NCBI GenBank assembly: GCA_964386435.1
Contig: CAYLSV010000119.1
Location: 1 to 9,700, forward strand
Direction of reading: 5' to 3'
From: CAYLSV01 sp964386435
GTDB taxonomy: Bacteria; Planctomycetota; Phycisphaerae; Tepidisphaerales; Tepidisphaeraceae
Length of the DNA: 9,700 bases
Both the position numbers and the translations under genes were made by a program. Under the pieces are notes generated by a model. That model was not told where the DNA came from, made no database searches, and saw nothing but the letters and a program-made list of their open reading frames with translations. Shown here piece after piece: positions 1-5,961 of this stretch (the first letter of the stretch is position 1; each line of letters begins with the position of its first letter).

Positions 1-620
1 CTGTCGGCATAATCGACGCGGGCGGCTTCGAGGAGCGCGTCGCGCATCTTCTGGGCCTGCTGCCGGTCGGTGTGGCGGGTGACGACGCGGATGTTCTGGC
101 TGCCCTCCTCGAAGTCGGCGGTCACGCCGCTTTGGAACGCCCCGATGGTGCCCTCGTTGGGCTGCGGGCCGCCGAAGTCTTCCCACACGTCGGTTTCCAT
201 GGCCTGCTCGATGACCTTGGGGCTGCGCATCTCGCGGGCTTGGGTGTTCATGAACTCGCGGTAGAAGCCGCGGAGCTGCTCGGCGGAGTCGATGGACTCG
301 ATGTACGGGCTGTAGCTGACCACGCCCTCGGCGCGGTAGCTGGGCTGAGCGCTGGTCCACCCCCAAGCCGCCCCGGCCGCGCCGCAGAGCAGCACCAGCG
401 GGATGGCGATGTGGTACCGGCCGCGGAACAGCCGCTGGACCTTGTTGATCGCGTTGCCGCTCTGAGGCATCGCGGTGCTGGTGGCCAGCGATCCGGCGCC
501 GGGCTGGCTGAGGGCGAGCATGGTGTTCGGGTTGCCGCCGCCCTGGCCGCCCCAGACGTCGCCGCGGGTTGAGGGGTTCGGCGAACCGAAGGGCATGATG
601 TCGCGGGGGTTCTGACTCAT
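1..620 (-). CDS. Wzz/GumC-type chain-length determinant (polysaccharide co-polymerase), N-terminal part
   Basis: The minus-strand frame from the ATG at 618-620 stays open to the window edge, giving 206 residues; the C-terminus is missing. Residues 1-65 are a Gly/Asn/Pro/Ser-rich, probably disordered cytoplasmic stretch. One transmembrane helix follows at about 70-88, starting IAIPLVLLCGAAGAAWG. After it comes an extracytoplasmic segment with the Wzz look: PSYRAEGVVSYSP (93-105), then MRSPKVIEQAM (131-141), and a stretch ending in NIRVVTRHTDRQQAQKMRD (176-194), which resembles the 'overlaps in time with other chains' region of this family. Such inner-membrane proteins control polymer length and export in Wzx/Wzy-type pathways; many carry a C-terminal tyrosine-kinase domain, which cannot be judged here. 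It is the last minus-strand gene visible, 116 bp after the EpsI-type gene. A GAGG at 629-632 sits 8 nt before the ATG and supports this start. The family call is from the helix and the following motif pattern only. Confidence 0.8.
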   Translation of the reverse strand, partial: MSQNPRDIMPFGSPNPSTRGDVWGGQGGGNPNTMLALSQPGAGSLATSTAMPQSGNAINKVQRLFRGRYHIAIPLVLLCGAAGAAWGWTSAQPSYRAEGVVSYSPYIESIDSAEQLRGFYREFMNTQAREMRSPKVIEQAMETDVWEDFGGPQPNEGTIGAFQSGVTADFEEGSQNIRVVTRHTDRQQAQKMRDALLEAARVDYAD

Positions 621-628
621 CGTTGCTG

Positions 629-632
629 CCTC
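629..632 (-). promoter_or_regulatory. Shine-Dalgarno site of the Wzz-type gene
   Basis: GAGG on the minus strand (inside GTGAGGCAGC), 8 nt upstream of the ATG at 618-620. It is the clearest ribosome-binding site in the window; the other genes have weak or no recognisable sites. This fits a gene translated independently after a 116-bp gap. Confidence 0.5.
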
Positions 633-736
633 ACTCGCCTCGGGTTCCAACTGCTCGAACTCACTCGAATCTTCCGTCTCACCGGGCCAACGCCGCCAAT
701 CGGCAGTCACGGCCCCTTCTGCCCTATCGGCCCAAT

Positions 737-1516
737 TTACCGGATGCCGTGGACGAACTCACGCTTATTCTCCGCTTCGCCCGCCGCGGCCACCGGTTGG
801 TCCTCGGGCAGGTCGCCGACGAGGGTGTCGATCGCCGGCAGCGCTCGGGCCAGGATTTCGCCAAAAATCTCGTCCCGCGCCGCCCGGTCCCCGGCCGCCA
901 ACGGGCCGTCGAACACGAGTTGCACCTGACCGGCCCCATAGTAGCGCTGCCGGTAATCGTCGGCCGCCAGCCGCACCCCGGCCATGTCCGGCACGGTGCC
1001 GACGCCGGGGACGATCATGAAGTTGTACACCGTCCGCCGCCGCTCGATGCCGTCGCGGACGCGGACAAACTGATACTCCACGCCCTCGATCTGCCGGCCC
1101 TCGACCACCCAGATCCGCGGCTCCTCGCCGGCCGTCGTCCAGCCGATGGCCGGGTAGCAGTTCAGCGGGTAGTGCCCCACCATGTCCAACGCCCGGCGAC
1201 ACTGCACCACCAGCAGCCCGGCCCGCGGCGTCCAGCCCTCGAAGCGGTGGCCGAGGTTCTCATAAACGATGTACCGCAACGCGTTGGGCCGAAGCAACTG
1301 GACGGCCGAGGCGGGGACTTCTTGATCCTCGCCGACCCAGCCCATCGGGAAGCGGTCGGGGATCGCGGCCACGGCCGTGGCGGCGGCGGCGTGGTATTCG
1401 GCGTAGGTCGCCGGGCCGCTGTAGCTGCCGCGTTGGATCACGATGCACGCCAGCATCCCGATGACCAACAACGGGGCCACGCGGGGCAAGCGGCGGTTGT
1501 TCGGCATTTTGCTCAT
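737..1516 (-). CDS. Exosortase-associated EpsI family protein (DUF3485)
   Basis: A 259-residue protein starting at the ATG 1514-1516 and ending in TAA at 737-739. An N-terminal transmembrane or uncleaved signal helix lies at about 12-28 (RVAPLLVIGMLACIVIQ). The EpsI hallmark is at residues 101-126: LLVVQCRRALDMVGH, then YPLNCYPAIGW, i.e. the family pattern H-x-P-x-x-C-Y-x-x-x-G-W (His115, Cys120, Tyr121, Gly125, Trp126). A later part with YQFVRVRDGIERRRTVYNF (148-166) matches the usual beta-strand core. EpsI proteins accompany exosortases either fused to them or as a separate gene; their biochemical role is not firmly established, with assistance in target processing or EPS export suggested. 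The gene starts 10 bp after the exosortase stop codon, so co-transcription is very likely. The family is assigned with good confidence; the function is by association. Confidence 0.85.
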   Translation of the reverse strand: MSKMPNNRRLPRVAPLLVIGMLACIVIQRGSYSGPATYAEYHAAAATAVAAIPDRFPMGWVGEDQEVPASAVQLLRPNALRYIVYENLGHRFEGWTPRAGLLVVQCRRALDMVGHYPLNCYPAIGWTTAGEEPRIWVVEGRQIEGVEYQFVRVRDGIERRRTVYNFMIVPGVGTVPDMAGVRLAADDYRQRYYGAGQVQLVFDGPLAAGDRAARDEIFGEILARALPAIDTLVGDLPEDQPVAAAGEAENKREFVHGIR

Positions 1517-1526
1517 GGCAACGGGT

Positions 1527-2483
1527 TCACGTCCGGGCGGCCAAGCGATAACGATCCACCGGCAGCGCGGCCCAACGGAGCAGCATGATCACGGCATACA
1601 GGATGCCGAACGCCGCCGGCAGCATCAGCCACCCGCCGATGTCGTGCACCAGCGTCGGCAACGCGTGGTCCCGGCCGTACTGCCCGATCAGGTAGATGAC
1701 CGGCAGCGTGCGGACGACGTTGCAAACCAAGCAGATGAACGGCGTCAGCAAGAGCAGCCCGATCCGCGTCTCCTGCCGCAGCGGCAGCCCGAAGCAGAAG
1801 GCGAACCCGATCAAGATCAGCGGAAACACCAGCCGCATCCCGTTGCACGCCTCGGCGATCAGCACGTCCTGCCCATTCACCGTCAAGGCGTTGCCGCTGA
1901 CCGCGACGTCGATGCCGACGACGTTGAACAGCGCCGCACAGATGCGGGCCGTCCAGACCTGAAGGTACTGCCCCACATCCTGCCGAAGTTGCCCCGGCAC
2001 GACGACGAGGAACGCCAGCACCACGAACGCCGGCAGGAACCGCAAGATTGCGTTCTTCCCCAGCGCCGCCGCGATGCCGCCGACCATGACGAGGACGGCC
2101 CCGCCGTGGTAAAGCGCCGTCGCCCGATTGTTGAAGCCCCACCAGTACGCGAACCACCCCATCGCCACCACCAACGGCCCGATCAGAAACCCGCTGGCCC
2201 GGCAGTGGCGGAACCGTGCCCGGCGGACGTAGACCAACCACGCCGCCACGATCGGCACGAGCAAAATGTGGCTGTACTCGGCATCGGCGACGGCGTACTC
2301 GAAGATGTCGCGCCACGCGTCGAGCGTCACGAAGATGCCGGCAATCGCGAGCACGGCGGCCAGCAGCAAATGCTTGTACGTCAGCCGCGGCACCCGCCAC
2401 GGCCGCGGCACGTCGGCGTCGATGTCAATGTACCGGGCGGCGGTGCGGCCGTCGGTGTAGGTCGGGTAATCAACGGTCGTCAT
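1527..2483 (-). CDS. Exosortase (EpsH/Xrt family transpeptidase-like membrane protease)
   Basis: A 318-residue polytopic membrane protein with about eight hydrophobic helices (roughly 38-55, 68-87, 98-116, 123-141, 145-163, 215-233, 240-262, 281-303). The three exosortase catalytic positions are visible: Cys213 in EACNGMRLVFPL, Arg258 in CNVVRTLPVIYLIGQYG, and His280 in LVHDIGGWLMLPA. The segment YSHILLVPIVAAWLVY (70-85) is also typical. By analogy with sortases, exosortases cleave and probably transfer proteins with a C-terminal motif plus helix plus basic tail (PEP-CTERM type) at the cytoplasmic membrane. Its ATG (2481-2483) overlaps the TGA (2480-2482) of the preceding fusion gene as ATGA, indicating translational coupling, and the EpsI gene follows after 10 bp. 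I cannot assign the subfamily letter from the sequence alone. No sorting-signal protein is encoded in this window. Confidence 0.93.
   Translation of the reverse strand: MTTVDYPTYTDGRTAARYIDIDADVPRPWRVPRLTYKHLLLAAVLAIAGIFVTLDAWRDIFEYAVADAEYSHILLVPIVAAWLVYVRRARFRHCRASGFLIGPLVVAMGWFAYWWGFNNRATALYHGGAVLVMVGGIAAALGKNAILRFLPAFVVLAFLVVVPGQLRQDVGQYLQVWTARICAALFNVVGIDVAVSGNALTVNGQDVLIAEACNGMRLVFPLILIGFAFCFGLPLRQETRIGLLLLTPFICLVCNVVRTLPVIYLIGQYGRDHALPTLVHDIGGWLMLPAAFGILYAVIMLLRWAALPVDRYRLAART
2480..2483 (-). other. ATGA stop-start overlap coupling fusion gene to exosortase
   Basis: On the minus strand the TGA of the GT26 fusion (2480-2482) shares two bases with the ATG of the exosortase (2481-2483). 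Such overlaps usually mean re-initiation by terminating ribosomes, so the two proteins are probably made in a fixed ratio. Confidence 0.8.
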
Positions 2484-4828
2484 GCCGCACCTGCCTTGAG
2501 CGGTTCGCCGTCGCGCTGGAGCAGCGGGCCGGTGACGATCTCGTCGAGCACGTCCTGCCCCGCCGAGACGACGCCGCCGGGGGTGACGAGGCTGCGGGCC
2601 AGATTCGCCCCGCTCTCGACCCGGCCGCCGGCGAGGACGACGGTGTCGTGCAGATGGGCATCGGCGGCGACGTCGGCACCGGGCTCAACGACATCAAATC
2701 GCTTGGCGTGGTGAGCCCCCATGCCGTCATCCAGCGGGTCGACCTCGCCCCGCCGGGCTGCCATCGGGGCGTGCCGCAGCCGCAACGCGGCGATGTAGTC
2801 GCCCAACGTCCGTATCGGCAACGCCGTGGGCCGGCGGCAACGCAGCACCTTCACCGTCATGCCCTCCTTCTCGGCGATTTTGGGCAAGTGCTGTTCCTTC
2901 ATGTCGTGGTACCCCTCGTCCGGCACGCTCCGCAACGCTCCGGCCCGAACGAGCATCAACCCGCTAGGCGTGCCGTCGTCGTGGCTGACAATCGTCACGT
3001 CGCCCTTCTTCGCCGCCAATGTTCGCGCCAAGGCCGGCAGCGGCTCGAGCAGCATTTGCCCGGCGTTGGCGACCAGCAGTTGGGCGTCGTCGTCGAGGTT
3101 CTCGGCGAGGTCGCGCAGCACCCCGGCCGTGCCGCGGTAATGGCCTTTGTCGGCCCCGCTCTCGCAGGAGGCCCGGCCGAGGCTGCGGGAAAGTTGCCGC
3201 TCCTCGCCGAGGTTCAGCGAGACGTGGGCCGGCAGATGGTCCAGCCCGGCGTGCTCGGCCAGCTTGTCGATGCCGGCCAGCCAGTGGTCGAGCAAGTCGT
3301 GGCCGTCGCCGAGGGGCATTTCGAGCAGCGAGCGGTCGAGGCTGCCGGTGAAGCGGTCGTGCCGCAGCTTGCCGCCCAGCAGCACGACCAAGGCCAGCCG
3401 CCCCAGCACCTTCTGCGAGCCCGGCGTGTCGTCGGCCACGTCCTCGCCGGCCTCGCCGCGTGCGGCCTTGTCAAGCCGGGGGGCCATCGCGTCACCCACC
3501 GCCCCGTGTCTACGGCCGCCGCTGCCGGTGAGCTCCGACGTCCCGGCGGCCTTGGCGGCGGTCGAGGGTGCCCCGGCGGCGTAGCTCGGCGGCCGGCGGT
3601 ACCGGCCGGGGGCCGGGTTCTCCATGCCCATCCGCTCCTTGAAGCAGCCGCTGATCAACTTGCCGGCGAACGGGATGCCGTGGACGAAGTACCGCTTGAG
3701 CAACCGCCCCGGCTCCTGCCACACGCGGTGCAGCCACTCGAGCCCCATCTTCTGGGCCCAAATCGGCGCCCGCTGCACGTGGCCGCACAAGAAGCTGAAG
3801 CTCACCCCCACGCCCAGCCACCACGTCTGCGGCAGGTTGTGGCGGATGATGTCCACGACCTTCTCCTGCTTCGGCGAGCCAAGCCCGACGAACACGATGT
3901 CCGGCTTGGCCTCGCGCAACGCCTCGATCATCTGGGCCATTTGGGCCGGGTCGTTTTCGAAGCCGAAGTCGGGGCAGTAGGTGCCGGCGATCTTGAGCGC
4001 TCCGCCGCTGCGGTCGATGAGCACCTTCGCCGCCCCGTCGGCCGTGCCCGGCTCGCCGCCGAGCAAAAAGACGCTCCGCCCGGCGTGGCCCGCCGCGACC
4101 GAGAGCGTGGTGATCAAATCGCTGCCCGCCACCCGCTCCGGCAGGTTCCGGCCCAGAATCCGACTCGCCCAGATCAGCGGCATCCCGTCGGCAAGGACCA
4201 GGTCGGCCTCGCTGAGCAGGGCGCCGAAGCTCAAATCGGTTTCGCAGCGGCGGAGGTGGTCGAGGTTCGGCGTGACCACGACGCCGCCCTTGCCCGCCGC
4301 CAGGCTGCCGAGGATGTGCGTCACGGCCTGCCGGGCGGTGACGGCATGGAACTCGACGCTGCGGAGCTCCACGGTCCGCGGCATCTCAGGAGCATCGGCG
4401 GGGTCGGGGTCCATCGGGAGGCGCGGCGTGTCCTCGCCGCCGGGCACGACGGGAGTGGGGGGCGAGTTGGGCGGGCTGAGCGTCACCATGTAACTGAGGT
4501 CCGAGACGACGTTTGCCCCATCCCGGCCGCGCCGGCTGGGCGACCAGGTCCACAACGGGCCGGACCACGAATCGCCGGCCATTGAGTCCATCGACGGCGA
4601 ATCGGGAGCGGCTTCCTGCGTGATATCGGCATTCGGATCGGGTTTATCGACCCGACCGGCATCTTTTCCGCGAGTCGCCTCACCGGCCACGCCGCCCATT
4701 GTTGCCGCAGCAGCAACCACATCAAGATTTTGGGCCCCCGCTGTCGCACCCGATTGTGCGGCCGCCGCCGCCGACGGTGCGGCTTGTGCGGCGTGAGCCG
4801 GTGAGGCAACTTGGGGAAGCTGTGGCAT
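2480..4828 (-). CDS. WecG/TagA/CpsF (GT26) glycosyltransferase fused to a nucleotidyltransferase-like, beta-helix domain
   Basis: An uninterrupted frame of 782 residues from the ATG 4826-4828. Residues 1-150 are Ala/Pro/Asp-rich low complexity. Residues 152-398 are a full GT26 domain: TPNLDHL (186-192), ADLVLADGMPLIWASR (208-223), ERVAGSDL (231-238), VFLLGGEPG (253-261), PDIVFVGLGSPKQEK (309-323), RAPIWAQKMGLEWLHRVWQE (353-372). GT26 enzymes add a hexosamine or hexuronic-type sugar to an undecaprenyl-linked acceptor at the membrane. After a Pro/Ala/Gly linker (about 400-472), residues 474-685 resemble a sugar-phosphate nucleotidyltransferase: LALVVLLGGKLRHDRF (478-493), LLEMPLGDGHDLLDHWL (501-517), DVTIVSHDDGTPSGLMLV (610-627), DMKEQHLPKIA (642-652), TLGDYIAAL (674-682). 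Residues 713-757 look like left-handed beta-helix turns. The usual GG-x-GTR…K signature and the NGD aspartate are missing (VANAGQ at 586-591), so catalysis is doubtful. No good Shine-Dalgarno site precedes the ATG, and a TTG at 4835-4837 or internal ATGs are alternatives. The GT26 call is secure; the second domain is a tentative structural reading. Confidence 0.85.
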   Translation of the reverse strand: MPQLPQVASPAHAAQAAPSAAAAAQSGATAGAQNLDVVAAAATMGGVAGEATRGKDAGRVDKPDPNADITQEAAPDSPSMDSMAGDSWSGPLWTWSPSRRGRDGANVVSDLSYMVTLSPPNSPPTPVVPGGEDTPRLPMDPDPADAPEMPRTVELRSVEFHAVTARQAVTHILGSLAAGKGGVVVTPNLDHLRRCETDLSFGALLSEADLVLADGMPLIWASRILGRNLPERVAGSDLITTLSVAAGHAGRSVFLLGGEPGTADGAAKVLIDRSGGALKIAGTYCPDFGFENDPAQMAQMIEALREAKPDIVFVGLGSPKQEKVVDIIRHNLPQTWWLGVGVSFSFLCGHVQRAPIWAQKMGLEWLHRVWQEPGRLLKRYFVHGIPFAGKLISGCFKERMGMENPAPGRYRRPPSYAAGAPSTAAKAAGTSELTGSGGRRHGAVGDAMAPRLDKAARGEAGEDVADDTPGSQKVLGRLALVVLLGGKLRHDRFTGSLDRSLLEMPLGDGHDLLDHWLAGIDKLAEHAGLDHLPAHVSLNLGEERQLSRSLGRASCESGADKGHYRGTAGVLRDLAENLDDDAQLLVANAGQMLLEPLPALARTLAAKKGDVTIVSHDDGTPSGLMLVRAGALRSVPDEGYHDMKEQHLPKIAEKEGMTVKVLRCRRPTALPIRTLGDYIAALRLRHAPMAARRGEVDPLDDGMGAHHAKRFDVVEPGADVAADAHLHDTVVLAGGRVESGANLARSLVTPGGVVSAGQDVLDEIVTGPLLQRDGEPLKAGAA

Positions 4829-4875
4829 GGTGGACAACGCGACCGGCCGAAGAAGAACCGCCCGCCAACCTCGCG

Positions 4876-4895
4876 ACGACGCCGCACGGCGTCGT
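4876..4895. repeat. Perfect 8-bp hairpin between two glycosyltransferase genes
   Basis: The arms acgacgcc (4876-4883) and ggcgtcgt (4888-4895) are exact inverted repeats around the four-base loop gcac. The hairpin lies in the 154-bp gap between the GT2 stop (4983) and the fusion-gene start (4828). No T-tract follows on either strand, so it is not a canonical intrinsic terminator; it could be an mRNA processing or attenuation element, or chance in GC-rich DNA. Confidence 0.4.
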
Positions 4896-4982
4896 GTTCC
4901 GCAAGATCATCGGGAATCCGGCTCGACCTTGCGGCCTGCGCCACCATCATCGCCTTCATGCGATTTGCCGCAACGCCCTTGT

Positions 4983-5948
4983 TCAGGGGTGTTTCGCCGG
5001 CGGCTGCCAGCAATCGGCCTGCTGGGCGTCCAGCGCTTCGGTCGCCCGCCGCTTTCCTTTGATCAGGCTCGCCCACTGCCAACGGTTCAGCAGCTTCCGA
5101 AAGCCGTCCGGCCCCGCATACCGCGGCTCGCGGCTCACCGCCCGCTTGCCGTAGCCCCACAGCATCGCCAGGCCGCCGACGACCAGCGGCGGCCGGGTCA
5201 TGCGGTAGGCGGCGCTGGCCAGCATGTAGCTCGGCCCGGTGCCCATGAAGTGCTGGCCCCAACCGTGCCGGACCCGGCCGGTCCACCAGTTCTTGTGGCT
5301 CGTGCCCATCGGCCGAAGGTGCGTGAACCGCAGCGCCGGCTCGTCGAGGCTGCCGGTCTTCCAGCCGTAGAGCCGGGCGGTGTGGCAATCGATGCCGTCC
5401 CACATCAGCTCCCGCACGAACCCGCCGATCTGCTCGAAGGCGTCGCTTCGGTAAAACTTGGCCATGCCGACGGAGTTCTCGTCGCCGCACTTCTCGCTGA
5501 CGAGACGGCCATCAAGCTCCATGTACGGCTTGCCGCTGAGGCTCGCGAGCCGCGGGTCGGCGGCCATCTTGTCCATCAGCGTCGCGAAGTACGTCGGCGG
5601 CAGCTCCAGATCCAAATCTAGCTTGCAGACGTAATCGAACTCACGCGGCGCGGTAATTTCGTAACCGGCGTAGAACGCGTCGATCACCCCGCCGCCGAGC
5701 TTGCGGTCGCCGCGGTCCGCGCGAGTGACGATCTTCAGGTACGGCATCTTCTGCTGCCACTGCCGCAAAATCTCCGGCGTCCGATCGGTGCTGCCGTCGT
5801 CGACGACGATGAACAACGCCGGCGGCTCGCTCTGGTCGAGCACGCTCTGCAGCGTCCGCTCCATGTACTTCTCCTCATCGCGGCAGGGCGCGATCAGGCA
5901 GTACCGGCGACCGGCGGCAGTCTGACGTTGTTCGGCGGCGGCGTTCAT
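4983..5948 (-). CDS. Family 2 glycosyltransferase (soluble, GT-A fold)
   Basis: A 321-residue protein if started at the ATG 5946-5948, ending in TGA at 4983-4985. The GT-A core begins at once: CLIAPCRDEEKYMERTLQSV (17-36), FIVVDDGSTDRTPEIL (46-61) with the nucleotide-binding DDGS, and the metal-binding DxD in VCKLDLDLELPP (107-118). Acceptor-side motifs follow: GGFVRELMWDGIDCHTARL (175-193), FTHLRPMGTSHKNWW (208-222), and GWGQHFMGTGPSYML (229-243), a pattern I associate with bacterial EPS glycosyltransferases. There is at most a weak hydrophobic patch near 255-265, so it is probably a peripheral inner-face enzyme. Donor and acceptor sugars cannot be read off. In-frame ATGs at 5961-5963 and 5973-5975 are alternative starts; they would make it overlap the 5' end of the divergent plus-strand gene. 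No clear Shine-Dalgarno site decides between them. The fusion gene follows 154 bp downstream. Confidence 0.87.
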   Translation of the reverse strand: MNAAAEQRQTAAGRRYCLIAPCRDEEKYMERTLQSVLDQSEPPALFIVVDDGSTDRTPEILRQWQQKMPYLKIVTRADRGDRKLGGGVIDAFYAGYEITAPREFDYVCKLDLDLELPPTYFATLMDKMAADPRLASLSGKPYMELDGRLVSEKCGDENSVGMAKFYRSDAFEQIGGFVRELMWDGIDCHTARLYGWKTGSLDEPALRFTHLRPMGTSHKNWWTGRVRHGWGQHFMGTGPSYMLASAAYRMTRPPLVVGGLAMLWGYGKRAVSREPRYAGPDGFRKLLNRWQWASLIKGKRRATEALDAQQADCWQPPAKHP

Positions 5949-5961
5949 CAGCGGGGCACCC

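Noticed and set aside
630..667. Direct repeats ctcactcg at 630-637 and 660-667 upstream of the Wzz-type gene
   Set aside because: Only 8 bp, 30 bp apart, and one copy overlaps the ribosome-binding site. Three helical turns is suggestive of an operator but chance cannot be excluded.
623..1588. A 321-codon plus-strand open frame opposite the EpsI gene
   Set aside because: Arg/Pro/His-rich shadow of the EpsI gene; no domain features.
1443..2714. A 423-codon plus-strand open frame opposite the exosortase
   Set aside because: Its translation is charged and repetitive in composition, while the opposite strand encodes an intact exosortase with all catalytic residues.
2216..4585. A 789-codon plus-strand open frame opposite the GT26 fusion gene
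   Set aside because: Arg/His/Pro/Gln-rich translation with no recognisable domain, lying fully antisense to a gene with clear motifs. Long antisense frames are expected in DNA with this GC content.
4483..5490. A 335-codon minus-strand frame spanning the GT2 end and the start of the fusion gene
   Set aside because: It is an Arg-rich out-of-frame reading of two genes with clear motifs; no domain of its own.
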